A stretch of DNA of 21,214 nt from Anaerolineales bacterium UBA3940 (GCA_002385675.1 DGDY01000178.1:1-21214); one strand, 5' to 3'; counted from the stretch's first letter, positions 7,797 through 15,986 are shown. Made by a program: numbers and translations. The notes: generated from the letters alone by a model not told the origin.

Positions 7797-8957
7797 TCAG
7801 TTCGTGCGGGTGGCCGTCCCGGTCAGGGCCCACTGCACGTACGTCCCCTCGCCTGCCACCGCGGTGATCACCACCTGGCCGGTCCGGTTGTCATACGTCA
7901 CTTCCCGGTCGACGATCGTCTGCCCGCAGAAGAACGTCTGCCCTCCGACGGAGAACTGGACGTGCTGCGTCCCTGTGCCGAAGCATGACGCCGAGATGAT
8001 CAGCCGGGCGCGCCCACCTGAGAGCGCGGCGTTCGGGTTCATGCCGGTGATGTCCCACTGGATCCGATCCTCGGTGTCGCCGTCCGGGTAGGAGACAAAA
8101 TCCGTCACGCTGGCGGTGCTGTCGAGCGGGATGTTGAGCGGGGCGTTGAAGCGCGCGTCCTCAGGCGCAACCTGCGCGGCGGGCGGCGTCGTCGGCGTGG
8201 AGGTCGGCGTAAGAGTTGGCTCATTGGTCAGCGTGTAGGTCGGCGTCAACGTGGGGCCGCCAGTCGTGGCACTTGGCATCAGCGTAAAGGTCGGAGTCAA
8301 CGTGGGGCCACCCGGCGTGACACTCGGCGTATACGTATAGGTCGGCGTCAGCGTGGGCCCGCCAGGCGTGACGCTTGGCGTATACGTATAGGTCGGGCCA
8401 GCGGTCTGGCCTCCGCCGTCGTCGGCTAGGGTGGTGCTCGGCGTCGCGGCAAAGACACCATTCCCGCCTGCCGGCCCGGTTCCGCCGGTAGGCGCCCCGG
8501 CTGTGTCCCCGGTCGTCCCTCCCGTTACTCCTCCGGCGACCTCCTCCGCCTCCCCGACCCGCACGATGACCGTCGCCGGCCCGCTTGCGGTGCCGTCGGC
8601 CCGGTAGGCTATCACGCTGAGGATGTACTCACCCTCGCTGTCGGGCAGCCAGGGCTGCTCAAGGTTCAACCGGGGCACCGTCTCTCCATCCGGCGGCGTA
8701 CCGGTGGCAACCAGCGACCCGTTAACGTAAAGCTCGACCCGCGCCACCCCGATCGCGTCGATGGAGGTTGAGCGGACGAGGACTTCGCTGCCGACGGGAA
8801 GCGTCGAGCCGTCGAGCGGCGCGCTGAGAACGATGACCGGCGGGCCCGGCGGCGTAGAGGTCGGGGAGGGACTGCCGACCAGCGGAACCCCATCACACGC
8901 AGCGAGCAGGAGGGCAAAACAGAAGAGAATAACGAGAGATAAATTTCTTCGGCGCAT
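7797..8957 (-). CDS. surface lipoprotein with Ig-like domain and Thr/Pro repeat linker
   Basis: Predicted exported lipoprotein of 386 aa, function unknown. The N-terminus MRRRNLSLVILFCFALLLAAC is a lipoprotein signal with Cys21. Residues about 38-134 look like an Ig-like beta-sandwich (VIVLSAPLDGSTLPVGSEV ... VARVELYVNG ... YILSVIAYRADG). Residues 135-185 are Gly/Thr-rich, and 187-260 are a Thr/Pro-rich linker containing three 17-residue repeats. A C-terminal domain of about 120 residues has two Cys (325, 344) that could form a disulfide. ATG 8957 is chosen because GAGGAG lies about 10 nt upstream and the lipobox then sits correctly; in-frame starts at 8975 and 9017 are less good. It is divergent from another lipoprotein. 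Confidence 0.85.
   Translation of the reverse strand: MRRRNLSLVILFCFALLLAACDGVPLVGSPSPTSTPPGPPVIVLSAPLDGSTLPVGSEVLVRSTSIDAIGVARVELYVNGSLVATGTPPDGETVPRLNLEQPWLPDSEGEYILSVIAYRADGTASGPATVIVRVGEAEEVAGGVTGGTTGDTAGAPTGGTGPAGGNGVFAATPSTTLADDGGGQTAGPTYTYTPSVTPGGPTLTPTYTYTPSVTPGGPTLTPTFTLMPSATTGGPTLTPTYTLTNEPTLTPTSTPTTPPAAQVAPEDARFNAPLNIPLDSTASVTDFVSYPDGDTEDRIQWDITGMNPNAALSGGRARLIISASCFGTGTQHVQFSVGGQTFFCGQTIVDREVTYDNRTGQVVITAVAGEGTYVQWALTGTATRTN
8239..8391 (-). repeat. three 51-bp tandem repeats within the lipoprotein gene
   Basis: Units 8239-8289, 8290-8340 and 8341-8391 are near copies with scattered substitutions. Each encodes 17 residues of the type TYTYTPSVTPGGPTLTP, so the frame is kept. The last two units are the most alike, which suggests recent duplication. 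They form an extended surface stalk. Confidence 0.9.
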
Positions 8958-9266
8958 AGATTGGTAACTCCTCATCAGCCGTTGTTGCCCCACCCCGACC
9001 GCTCGGTGTACATCCACGGAGTATCAGAAAGGGTAAGGGTCTGGGATCAAAAGAGTGTGAAAGCCCCAGCCGGGCTTCACCCGCCGAGCTGGGAGCCCGG
9101 CCAACCCACATGAGAGAGCCGGGTCCGCCCGGCCTGTGCACCTCCACCAACCACCCCAAAGACGACATATTCTATCATCATAGCATACTTTTCTTTCCGT
9201 GCCTTGCGCTGAAATCCGGTCACACCCTACTTGCAGAAACGGGGCGGCTGGTGAACAATCAGCCTC
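8958..9266. other. 309-bp divergent intergenic region between two lipoprotein genes
   Basis: No gene is supported here. A short hairpin lies at 9057-9066/9072-9080 (GTGAAAGCCC against GGGCTTCAC, one bulge). The centre is GC-rich. An AT-rich stretch at about 9168-9193 contains -10-like hexamers on the minus strand (TATGAT, TAGAAT), but I found no convincing -35 partner in either direction. Confidence 0.5.
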
Positions 9267-10448
9267 ATGAAAGCTCGATCACTCGCCGCCTGCCTGATAC
9301 TCTTCGCCCTGCTGGCGCTCGCAGGGTGTGCCGTCGAGGACGACCCCGCGCCCGCCCTGATCGACCCATCGGGGCTGGTGACGTACGCACACCCGACCGG
9401 CGTCTTCACGATCGACCTGCCCCCCGATTGGGTCGTCAGCGACACGTCGGATGACACCATAGTACGCGCGGCCTTCTCGCCGCCCGGCTCGCCGGTGCCG
9501 CTGATCGGTGTGACAGTGCTCGACACGCGCGTGCTCGAAGCCGACTCGTCCGATCTGGCTGCGCTGTTTGCCGAGTACCAGGCCGTCTACGGCGGGCAGA
9601 GCGGGGTGACGCGTCAGGAGGTGGGGCGTGAGGAGCAGACGGACGGCAGTCTGCGTGTGGACTACCTGCTGGAAGCGCCCGGAGAGATCACCCAGCACAA
9701 CGACTTCATCCAGGTCGAGGGGCCGTACTTCGCCGTCATACACACGCGGCTACCGGATGACGAGGCGCTGCTGCGCACGCTCAGCCGCATTGTGAACACC
9801 GTCAGCATTAACGAGGAATCGGGCTGGGCGAGCGCCGCAGGCGGCGAGAGCGTCGCCGAGAGCGCTGTCGGCTTTGCCAGCCTGAATTACTGGGTGGACC
9901 GCAGCGGCGGCTTCGTCCTCGTCGGGCAGGTGCGGAACAACACCTCCGAGCCGCTGGAGTTCGTGCGGATTACCGCGCAGGTCTATGACACGGAGAACCG
10001 CCTGCTCATCGAGCAGGACGACTTCGTCTCGTCCGACCGCATCGCACCGGGCGAGTACGCGCCGTTCTCGCTGGTGTTCGCCGACGGCCTCCCTGAGGGC
10101 GCAGCCCGCTACGAGCTTGCGGCGTCGGCTCGCTACGCGAGCGCCACCAACCAGAGCTTCTACGGCCCGGCCAACTTCGCGCTGACCTCGCAGGCCGAGT
10201 ACGACGAGAACGGTGTGCTTGTGGTGAGCGGGCAGGTGCGTAATGAGGGCAGCCAGACGGCCAACCTCGTCAAGGTGATCGTCTCGGTGTTCGACGAAGA
10301 CCACCGCATCGTGGCAACGGACACGACACTGGTCGAGGTGCAGACACTCGCCCCCGGTGAGACATCCGCCTACAGCGTGCCGTTCTACGAGCTTGGCGGC
10401 TCCCCGGCGACGTTCCTCGTGACCGTGCAGGGCGTGGTGGGGGAGTAG
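9267..10448 (+). CDS. lipoprotein with two FxLYD-like domains
   Basis: Predicted surface lipoprotein, 393 aa, function unknown. The signal peptide ends in LLALAGC (Cys21). Residues about 38-182 form a PsbP/DcrB-like region (THPTGVF-like YAHPTGVFTIDLPPDW, then a repeated-strand segment ending RIVNTVSI). Two related beta domains follow at about 205-290 and 303-392. Each has the pattern G-QVRN ... V-V-V-V(Y/F)D ... R ... APGE, characteristic of FxLYD domains found in Chloroflexota and Firmicutes surface proteins. No clear Shine-Dalgarno precedes ATG 9267. It is followed by a hairpin at 10470-10500. The domain naming rests on pattern recognition and is less certain than the lipoprotein call. Confidence 0.85.
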   Translation: MKARSLAACLILFALLALAGCAVEDDPAPALIDPSGLVTYAHPTGVFTIDLPPDWVVSDTSDDTIVRAAFSPPGSPVPLIGVTVLDTRVLEADSSDLAALFAEYQAVYGGQSGVTRQEVGREEQTDGSLRVDYLLEAPGEITQHNDFIQVEGPYFAVIHTRLPDDEALLRTLSRIVNTVSINEESGWASAAGGESVAESAVGFASLNYWVDRSGGFVLVGQVRNNTSEPLEFVRITAQVYDTENRLLIEQDDFVSSDRIAPGEYAPFSLVFADGLPEGAARYELAASARYASATNQSFYGPANFALTSQAEYDENGVLVVSGQVRNEGSQTANLVKVIVSVFDEDHRIVATDTTLVEVQTLAPGETSAYSVPFYELGGSPATFLVTVQGVVGE

Positions 10449-10469
10449 CCCTCACCCTGTGCGCCAGAC

Positions 10470-10500
10470 ATGGAGCCGCGAATAAACTTTGCGGCTCCAT
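10470..10500 (+). terminator. hairpin downstream of the FxLYD lipoprotein gene
   Basis: Perfect 10-bp arms ATGGAGCCGC (10470-10479) and GCGGCTCCAT (10491-10500) around an 11-nt loop, 21 bp after the stop. The T-run is missing, so it may be a weak or factor-assisted terminator. Confidence 0.55.
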
Positions 10501-10529
10501 CTCAAATCAGATCGCCCCACCCCCGAATC

Positions 10530-10555
10530 AAAAAGGGCACAGCATCGCTGCGCCC
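10530..10555 (-). terminator. rho-independent terminator of the sufR-sufT transcript
   Basis: On the minus strand GGGCGCAGC (10555-10547), a 3-nt loop, GCTGTGCCC (10543-10535) with one internal mismatch, then TTTTT (10534-10530). It lies 24 bp after the sufT stop. Confidence 0.75.
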
Positions 10556-10578
10556 CGACGGTTGACCAACCTCGCCGC

Positions 10579-10899
10579 CTAGAACAGACCCCAGTCCGCC
10601 CCGGCGCCCTCTTCCATCATGCTCGGATCCCACATCTCCGAGCCCATCTCAATCGTCGTCGGCCTGCCGAGCGCCTGCTCCACCGTCCGGCGCGACTGCT
10701 CCAAAAGCTGCGGGCCGTACGGGCAGAACGGCGTGGTCAGGATCATCACGAGATGCACGTTGTCGTCGTCAATCTCCAGATCGCGGACGAGCCCCAGTTC
10801 GACAATGTTCAGCCCGATCTCGGGGTCGACAACCTTGCGAAGGGCCTCGTATGCCCTCTCTTCAAGCTCTGCCTTGCTCACATTCTGTACGTCTGCCAT
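10579..10899 (-). CDS. sufT: SufT/MIP18-family iron-sulfur assembly factor
   Basis: Small cytoplasmic protein, 106 aa, of the DUF59 (FeS_assembly_P, MIP18/PaaD/SufT) family, which helps mature Fe-S proteins. The diagnostic segment is at residues 20-43: LRKVVDPEIGLNIVELGL then VRDLEID. The conserved Cys of TPFCPYGPQL is Cys59. The rest is the usual alpha/beta fold ending in a Met/Trp-rich tail. GAGG lies 7 nt before ATG 10899. It follows the SufR-like regulator with a 12-bp gap, so both are probably made from the same leaderless transcript. Placement opposite the suf operon fits the assignment. Confidence 0.9.
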   Translation of the reverse strand: MADVQNVSKAELEERAYEALRKVVDPEIGLNIVELGLVRDLEIDDDNVHLVMILTTPFCPYGPQLLEQSRRTVEQALGRPTTIEMGSEMWDPSMMEEGAGADWGLF

Positions 10900-10911
10900 C
10901 GGTTTGCCTCG

Positions 10912-11604
10912 TTAATCTCCTAGCTGCGAATCCTGCGCGCCCGGTCCGTCCTTGTCCTCGGCATACTCGTCAAGCACCAGCGCACAGGCCGGGTCACCCG
11001 AGAGCAGGCAGCCTGACCGCTTAACCTCCGCCTCGATTACCGCGCTGACCATCGCCTCGTCGATGCGGCACAGCTCCGGGTGATCGTCGCCAACCGCGTA
11101 GTACGGGCAGTGATACTTGACAAGCTGGAGCAGCCCATCTTCCGACTGCCGCCAGCGAACGGTGAGCCCGTGCTCCTCCATCCACTCGACCAGCCGGGCC
11201 CGCCGCTCCTCCGGCGGCAGGTCGGCGAACTGGCGACGCACGTCACTCGCCATCGAGTCGGCCAGCGAGTCGATGAGCATATTGACGGTCTCCGGCGGGA
11301 AGTTCTCTTTAATCTCACCGAGGAGGCGGTCAACCAGGACATGATACGAGTGGGGGAAAAGCTGGTCGGCTTTGCGGCTGAGGCGGTAGAAGTGGCTTGG
11401 GCGGCCCACTCCGTGCCGCTTCTCGGTCACGTCGACCAGCCCCTCAGCCTGCAGACTGGTCAGGTGGTGACGAATGGTCACCGGCTTCACACCGACCATC
11501 TCCGCGAGTTCGGCCACCGTCGCGCCGCCGCACGTCCGCAGCGCCTTGATCACCGCCCACCGGGTGCTGTCCGTATTCGTTCCGAGCACTTCTTGTATAG
11601 ACAT
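10912..11604 (-). CDS. sufR: SufR-like helix-turn-helix regulator with iron-sulfur ligand cysteines
   Basis: Predicted 230-aa DNA-binding regulator of the divergent suf operon. Residues 14-75 form a winged HTH (AELAEMVGVKPVTIRHHLTSLQ, wing near EKRHGVGRPSHFYRLS). The C-terminal half contains four Cys in the spacing C166-x12-C179-x19-C199-x7-C207, the sort of array that binds a [4Fe-4S] or [2Fe-2S] cluster in SufR proteins of cyanobacteria and actinobacteria. The start is ATG 11604: it begins the family-like sequence MSIQEVLG. The longer open frame to 11673 is AT-rich promoter DNA. A TATACT -10 box lies just 9 nt upstream and no Shine-Dalgarno is present, so the mRNA is probably leaderless. 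sufT follows. Confidence 0.88.
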   Translation of the reverse strand: MSIQEVLGTNTDSTRWAVIKALRTCGGATVAELAEMVGVKPVTIRHHLTSLQAEGLVDVTEKRHGVGRPSHFYRLSRKADQLFPHSYHVLVDRLLGEIKENFPPETVNMLIDSLADSMASDVRRQFADLPPEERRARLVEWMEEHGLTVRWRQSEDGLLQLVKYHCPYYAVGDDHPELCRIDEAMVSAVIEAEVKRSGCLLSGDPACALVLDEYAEDKDGPGAQDSQLGD

Positions 11605-11613
11605 GGCGTAGCG

Positions 11614-11642
11614 AGTATAACATTCAGGCAGGATGTCGTCAA
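11614..11642 (-). promoter_or_regulatory. sufR-sufT promoter, likely leaderless
   Basis: Minus strand TTGACG (11642-11637), 17-bp spacer, TATACT (11619-11614). The ATG of sufR starts at 11604, so a start point 6-8 nt after the -10 leaves a leader of about 2-4 nt at most. Confidence 0.8.
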
Positions 11643-11648
11643 TAATTA

Positions 11649-11660
11649 TGATATCTATCA
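11649..11660. promoter_or_regulatory. candidate SufR operator palindrome
   Basis: TGATA-TC-TATCA is a perfect 5-bp inverted repeat with a 2-nt centre. It lies between the two divergent -35 boxes (11637-11642 and 11667-11672), where a bound dimer could affect both promoters. The role is inferred from position only. Confidence 0.4.
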
Positions 11661-11666
11661 ATAAAA

Positions 11667-11695
11667 TTGACAAAAATCTCCCCGCCTGCTATAAT
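11667..11695 (+). promoter_or_regulatory. consensus sigma-70 promoter of the suf operon
   Basis: TTGACA (11667-11672), exactly 17 bp, TATAAT (11690-11695): a full consensus match. Transcription should start near 11702, giving a leader of about 79 nt whose first bases include a small hairpin (CCGTG-CCCT-CACGG, 11700-11713). Confidence 0.9.
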
Positions 11696-11780
11696 CCTGC
11701 CGTGCCCTCACGGAGGGTACGTATATTGTATTGCACTGACCAAGACCCTTCAATGGCACTATAGGAGGCCATAATTTAGC

Positions 11781-12545
11781 ATGACTGCAGCCCTTGAAAT
11801 CCGTAACCTACACGCGAATGTTGAGGGTGAGCCCATTCTTAAGGGTGTCAACCTGACCGTCCGTCAGGGCGAGATCCACGCGCTCATGGGGCCGAACGGC
11901 TCCGGCAAGAGCACGCTGGCCAACGTGCTCATGGGCCACCCCGATTACGAAGTCACCGCCGGGCAAGTTATCTTCGACGGCGTCGACATCCTTGAGCTTG
12001 AACCTGACGAGCGCAGCCACATGGGCCTGTTCCTCGCCTTCCAGTATCCCGTTGCCATCCCGGGTGTCACGCTGGCGAACTTCCTGCGTCATGCCATTAA
12101 CGCACACCGCAAGGCAAAGAACCCCGAGGATAAGGGCATTCCCATCCCCGAGTTTCGGCGCATGCTGAAAGAGCGGATGGATATGCTGGAGATGGAGCAC
12201 TCGTTCGCGGGCCGTTATCTCAACGACGGCTTCTCCGGTGGTGAGAAGAAGCGCGCCGAGATCCTCCAACTGGCGACGCTTGAGCCCCGGATCGCCATTC
12301 TCGACGAGACCGACTCCGGCCTCGACATCGATGCCCTGCGCATCGTCTCCGAGGGCGTCAACCGGCTCTCCGGCCCGAACCTTGGCGTGCTTGTCATCAC
12401 GCACTACCAGCGTATCCTGAACTACATCAAGCCCGAGTTCGTCCACATCATGCTTGACGGGCGGATTGTGGAGTCGGGTGGGCCTGAACTGGCGCTCCAG
12501 CTCGAGGAGCAAGGCTACGACTGGCTCCGCGAGAAGCAGGACTAG
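11781..12545 (+). CDS. sufC: Fe-S cluster assembly ATPase SufC
   Basis: ATPase of the SufBCD scaffold complex; 254 aa, typical length. Walker [10 protein letters not shown] is at 37-45, the Q-loop Gln at 88, the signature FSGGEKKR at 151-158 and Walker [12 protein letters not shown] at 172-182. The switch His is in ITHYQ at about 208. The FSGGEKKR and DETDSGLD forms are diagnostic of SufC among ABC ATPases. The start ATG 11781 has AGGAGG about 12 nt upstream, slightly long spacing. It is the first gene of the operon, behind a consensus promoter and divergent from sufR. Confidence 0.98.
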   Translation: MTAALEIRNLHANVEGEPILKGVNLTVRQGEIHALMGPNGSGKSTLANVLMGHPDYEVTAGQVIFDGVDILELEPDERSHMGLFLAFQYPVAIPGVTLANFLRHAINAHRKAKNPEDKGIPIPEFRRMLKERMDMLEMEHSFAGRYLNDGFSGGEKKRAEILQLATLEPRIAILDETDSGLDIDALRIVSEGVNRLSGPNLGVLVITHYQRILNYIKPEFVHIMLDGRIVESGGPELALQLEEQGYDWLREKQD

Positions 12546-12581
12546 GCCAAGCAATAATCAGGGCATTACCAACGGAAATGC

Positions 12582-12598
12582 ACACGCCGGCGGCGTGT
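12582..12598 (+). other. hairpin in the sufC-sufB gap
   Basis: Arms ACACGCC (12582-12588) and GGCGTGT (12592-12598) with a 3-nt loop, in the 75-bp gap between sufC and sufB, ending 10 nt before the sufB Shine-Dalgarno. Confidence 0.5.
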
Positions 12599-12620
12599 AT
12601 CATGTGAGGTGGTTTGGAAC

Positions 12621-14036
12621 ATGACTGACGAAGCTCAGCAGCTAGAAGGCCTGAAGGAGAGCTACGCCGAGAAGTACGGGTTCAAGGTTCCGGAGAACTA
12701 CGTTTTCAAGGCACGCAAGGGCCTCGACGAGGATGTCGTCCGCGAGATCTCCTGGCTCAAGGAAGAGCCGGAGTGGATGCTTGAGTTCCGCCTGAAGGCG
12801 CTGGATCATTTCATGAAGCGCCCGATGCCCAACTGGGGTGCGGACCTCAGCGGGATCGACTTCGATGATATTTATTACTTCGTGCGTGCCACCGAGCGTG
12901 GTGCCGCCGACTGGGACGAGGTCCCGCCGGAGATTAAGGAAACCTTCGACAAGCTGGGCATCCCCGAGGCGGAGCGCAAGTTCCTCGCCGGTGCCGGTGC
13001 GCAGTACGAGTCCGAGGTCGTCTACCACAAGGTCCGCAAGGAGCTTGAGGAGCAGGGCGTCATCTTCCTGAGCATGGACGATGGCCTCCGCCAGTACCCG
13101 GACCTTGTGAAGGAATATTTCGGCACCATCATCCCGTACAACGACAACAAGTTCGCCGCGCTGAACTCGGCGGTGTGGTCCGGCGGCTCGTTCATTTACG
13201 TACCGCCCGGGGTGAAGGTCGAAATGCCGCTCCAGGCGTACTTCCGCATCAACACCCAGAACATGGGCCAGTTTGAGCGGACGCTGATCATCGTTGACGA
13301 GGGCGCTTTCGTCCACTACGTCGAGGGCTGCACCGCGCCGATCTACTCGAGCGACAGCCTCCACAGCGCGGTTGTCGAGATTATCGTGAAGGCGGGCGGG
13401 CGCTGCCGCTACACGACCGTTCAGAACTGGTCGAACAACGTGTACAATCTCGTGACCAAGCGCGCGGTGGCCTACCGCGACGCCACGATGGAGTGGGTTG
13501 ACGGCAACCTCGGCTCGAAGGTCACGATGAAGTACCCGGCTGTCTACCTGATGGAGCCCGGCGCGCACGGCGAGGTGCTGAGCATCGCGTTCGCGGGCAA
13601 GGGCCAGGTGCAGGACGCAGGCGGCAAGGTTGTGCACGTCGCGCCGCACACCACGAGCAAGATCACGAGCAAGTCGATCAGCAAGGACGGCGGTCAGGCA
13701 AGCTACCGCGGCCTGCTGAAGGTCCACGAGGGCGCAGTCGGCTCGAAGAGCAACGTCGTGTGTGACGCGCTGCTGCTCGACGACAAGAGCCGCTCCGACA
13801 CCTACCCGTACATCGAGATTGAAGAGCAGGACGTGACCATCGGTCACGAGGCGTCGGTCAGCAAGGTCGGCGAGGACCAGCTCTTCTACCTGATGAGCCG
13901 TGGTCTTAGCGAAGAGCAGGCCAACGCGATGGTCGTCAACGGCTTCATCGAGCCGCTCGTCAAGGAGCTGCCGATGGAGTACGCGATGGAGCTCAACCGC
14001 CTGATCCAGCTTCAGATGGAAGGGTCAATCGGCTAG
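12621..14036 (+). CDS. sufB: Fe-S cluster assembly scaffold protein SufB
   Basis: Core scaffold subunit of SufBCD, where the nascent cluster is built; 471 aa, normal length. The N-terminal SufB helical region includes [16 protein letters not shown] (about 46-61). The beta-helix core follows, with GCTAP carrying Cys237 (equivalent to the conserved E. coli Cys254), [16 protein letters not shown] near 267-282 and [24 protein letters not shown] near the C-terminus. The frame is open to GTG 12609, but ATG 12621 has GAGGTGG 8 nt upstream and gives the usual N-terminus. It should pair with SufD and bind SufC. Confidence 0.98.
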   Translation: MTDEAQQLEGLKESYAEKYGFKVPENYVFKARKGLDEDVVREISWLKEEPEWMLEFRLKALDHFMKRPMPNWGADLSGIDFDDIYYFVRATERGAADWDEVPPEIKETFDKLGIPEAERKFLAGAGAQYESEVVYHKVRKELEEQGVIFLSMDDGLRQYPDLVKEYFGTIIPYNDNKFAALNSAVWSGGSFIYVPPGVKVEMPLQAYFRINTQNMGQFERTLIIVDEGAFVHYVEGCTAPIYSSDSLHSAVVEIIVKAGGRCRYTTVQNWSNNVYNLVTKRAVAYRDATMEWVDGNLGSKVTMKYPAVYLMEPGAHGEVLSIAFAGKGQVQDAGGKVVHVAPHTTSKITSKSISKDGGQASYRGLLKVHEGAVGSKSNVVCDALLLDDKSRSDTYPYIEIEEQDVTIGHEASVSKVGEDQLFYLMSRGLSEEQANAMVVNGFIEPLVKELPMEYAMELNRLIQLQMEGSIG

Positions 14037-14047
14037 ATTGATAATGC

Positions 14048-14076
14048 GGGGCGCAGCGGCCATGCTGCTGCGCCCC
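14048..14076 (+). other. strong hairpin in the sufB-sufD gap
   Basis: Perfect 10-bp GC-rich arms GGGGCGCAGC (14048-14057) and GCTGCGCCCC (14067-14076), 9-nt loop, starting 12 bp after the sufB stop. There is no T-run; it is more likely an mRNA processing or stability element than a terminator. Confidence 0.65.
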
Positions 14077-14130
14077 TACCCCACCGCAGACTACAACTAC
14101 ACCTTCCGGAACGACGGAGGCATAAGAAAC

Positions 14131-15465
14131 TTGGCACGAAGAAGAGAAGTTTTAAAAGAAGCGGTGTTCCCGCTGACGCAGGACGACGTCGTCGCGCTGT
14201 CGCAGCGCTACGGGGAACCCGAGTGGCTGCTTGAGAAGCGCCTGGCGGCGTGGGAGATCGCAGAGTCGATCCCGATGCCGACCACGAACGACGAGCCCTG
14301 GCGCCGCACCGACATCCGGCGCGTCCACTGGGATGAGGCTACCCACGCGATCAACCCTAATGGCGCGCATATCGGCCTGGTCCCTGCTGAGCTTTACTCC
14401 CCGCTCATCGGCGACAAGCAGGGCGGGTTGCTGGTGTTCGTGAACGGCCAGCTTGTTCAGAGCGACATTGCCGCCGAACTTACCGATCAGGGCGTCATTT
14501 TCACCGACCTGCGCACCGCGTTCATCAACCACCGCGATCTGGTCGAGCAATACTTCATGACCCAGGCCGTCCTGGTGGACGAAGGCAAGTTCTCGGCTAT
14601 CAACGCCGCCCTGTGGACACACGGCGTGTTTGTGTACGTGCCGAAGGGCGTTCACGTTGAGCTACCGCTGCACAGCGTCGAGTACGTCACCGACACCGGC
14701 ATGACCGGCACGCACATCCTGTGCGTCGTGGACGAAAACGCGAGCGTGACGTACCTGCACGAGAGCCAGTCGCCGACGCGCGAGGGCCAGGTGCTGCACA
14801 CCGGCGTCACAGAGCTTATTGTGAAGCGCGACTCAGAGCTGCGCTACGTTGGCCTGCAGAACTGGGGCGACAATGTCTTCAACTTTGGCCACCAGCGCGG
14901 GCGCATCGGGCAGGGTGCGCGGCTGGACTGGGTCAGCGGCGAGATGGGCTCCCGCTTTGGCAAGGTCTTTATGACCATCGACCTTGACGGCAATGACGCC
15001 TGGGGCCGCATCTCGGGCCTGTACTTCACCGATGGCCGCCAGCACATCGACATCGACACGCAGCAGAACCATCACGCGCTGCGTGGCACGAGCGACCTGC
15101 TGTTCAAGGGCGCGCTCAAGGGCGAAAGCCGTACCGTCTGGCAGGGCATGATCCTGGTGGACCCCGGCGCACAGCAGACGGACGGCTTCCAGGCCAACCG
15201 CAACCTGCTGCTGGAGCGCACCGCACGCGCCGACAGCATCCCGGGCCTCGAAATCCAGGCGGACGATGTGCGCTGCACACACGCGGCGACCATCGGACGG
15301 CTGGACGAGCGCGAGATCTTCTACTTGATGGCTCGCGGCATCGACCGCGTCACTGCCGAGAAGCTCATCGTCGATGGCTTCTTCGACCCGGTCATGCAGC
15401 GTATCCCGTTCGAGGGCGTGCGGGAACGCCTCGGCGAGTACATCGACAGCAAGCTGCTGGGCTAG
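14131..15465 (+). CDS. sufD: Fe-S cluster assembly protein SufD
   Basis: SufB paralogue and second beta-helix subunit of SufBCD; 444 aa. Features include EPEWLLEKRLAAWE near residues 30-43, GLQNWGDNVFNF in the core, and ADDVRCTHAATIGRLDEREIFYLMARGI near the C-terminus. There Cys382-x-His384 match the functionally important Cys358/His360 of E. coli SufD, which separates it from SufB. The start chosen is TTG 14131, with GGAGG 10 nt upstream. The open frame extends back to 14038, but that would translate the sufB-sufD hairpin and gives 31 residues not expected for the family. Confidence 0.95.
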   Translation: MARRREVLKEAVFPLTQDDVVALSQRYGEPEWLLEKRLAAWEIAESIPMPTTNDEPWRRTDIRRVHWDEATHAINPNGAHIGLVPAELYSPLIGDKQGGLLVFVNGQLVQSDIAAELTDQGVIFTDLRTAFINHRDLVEQYFMTQAVLVDEGKFSAINAALWTHGVFVYVPKGVHVELPLHSVEYVTDTGMTGTHILCVVDENASVTYLHESQSPTREGQVLHTGVTELIVKRDSELRYVGLQNWGDNVFNFGHQRGRIGQGARLDWVSGEMGSRFGKVFMTIDLDGNDAWGRISGLYFTDGRQHIDIDTQQNHHALRGTSDLLFKGALKGESRTVWQGMILVDPGAQQTDGFQANRNLLLERTARADSIPGLEIQADDVRCTHAATIGRLDEREIFYLMARGIDRVTAEKLIVDGFFDPVMQRIPFEGVRERLGEYIDSKLLG

Positions 15466-15490
15466 CCGGTGGCAAAAGTGCAAGTGAGGG

Positions 15491-15518
15491 GGGCTCGGCC
15501 AGGTACGTGGTCGAGCCC
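15491..15518 (+). other. hairpin in the sufD-sufU1 gap
   Basis: Arms GGGCTCGGCC (15491-15500) and GGTCGAGCCC (15509-15518) pair over 10 bp with one G-U, 8-nt loop, followed by TTGTT. It resembles a weak terminator, but sufU1 and sufS follow on the same strand, so partial read-through is likely. Confidence 0.6.
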
Positions 15519-15548
15519 TTGTTACATCACACACGTGAGGTAACCGTC

Positions 15549-15986
15549 GTGGATCGTCAGGCGGCGATTGATCAGATACTTGACCACTATGAGAACCCGC
15601 GCCACTACGGCACGCTTGAGCAGCCGAGCTTTACCGAGGAGGGTGTCAACCCCGGCTGCGGCGACGTGGTGCGGATCAGCGCCCGGCTGGACGGCGATCA
15701 GCGCATCACGGAGATCGCCTTTGAGGGTGAGGGCTGCACTATCAGCCAGGCCGCCGCGTCGATGCTGATGGAGATGGTGCTGGGCCGGACGCTCGACGAG
15801 GTGCTGGTTATGGACGCAGATGAGCTGGCGGCACGGATGGGCCGCGAGGTGGTCGCGACAAGGCTGCCGTGTGTGTCGCTTGGCCTGCGCGTGCTGCAAA
15901 CCGGCGCCCGGAAGGCCCGCCGGGCCGGCCCGTCGTTGGAGGCGGGGGGTGAGGCGGATAAAATGGAAAGTAGCCGCGGCAGTTAG
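15549..15986 (+). CDS. sufU: SufU-type scaffold / sulfur-transfer protein, first copy
   Basis: Accepts sulfur from SufS in the SUF pathway; 145 aa. It has the SufU/IscU core ILDHYENPRHYGTLEQ, then Cys37-x-Asp39 in GCGD, Cys63 in GEGC, and Cys108 in RLPCVSLGLRVL. These are the three Cys plus Asp that bind zinc in SufU. The Cys63-Cys108 distance is 45 residues, so the 18-21-residue insertion of B. subtilis SufU is missing. The residue before the third Cys is Pro rather than Lys or His. A C-terminal tail of about 25 residues is charged and variable. GTG 15549 has GAGG 8 nt upstream; an earlier in-frame GTG at 15507 is rejected because it overlaps the hairpin arm. Confidence 0.92.
   Translation: MDRQAAIDQILDHYENPRHYGTLEQPSFTEEGVNPGCGDVVRISARLDGDQRITEIAFEGEGCTISQAAASMLMEMVLGRTLDEVLVMDADELAARMGREVVATRLPCVSLGLRVLQTGARKARRAGPSLEAGGEADKMESSRGS

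Noticed and set aside
8239..8391. CRISPR-like array
   Set aside because: Repeats are contiguous without unique spacers and keep a coding frame for Thr/Pro repeats.
11643..11666. Cyanobacterial SufR box CAAC-N6-GTTG
   Set aside because: That motif was looked for between the divergent promoters and is absent; only the TGATA/TATCA palindrome is seen.
12642..13847. 401-codon antisense open frame opposite sufB
   Set aside because: Shadow of the sufB codon pattern; composition (Val/Leu/Asp/Arg-rich) is typical of such shadows.
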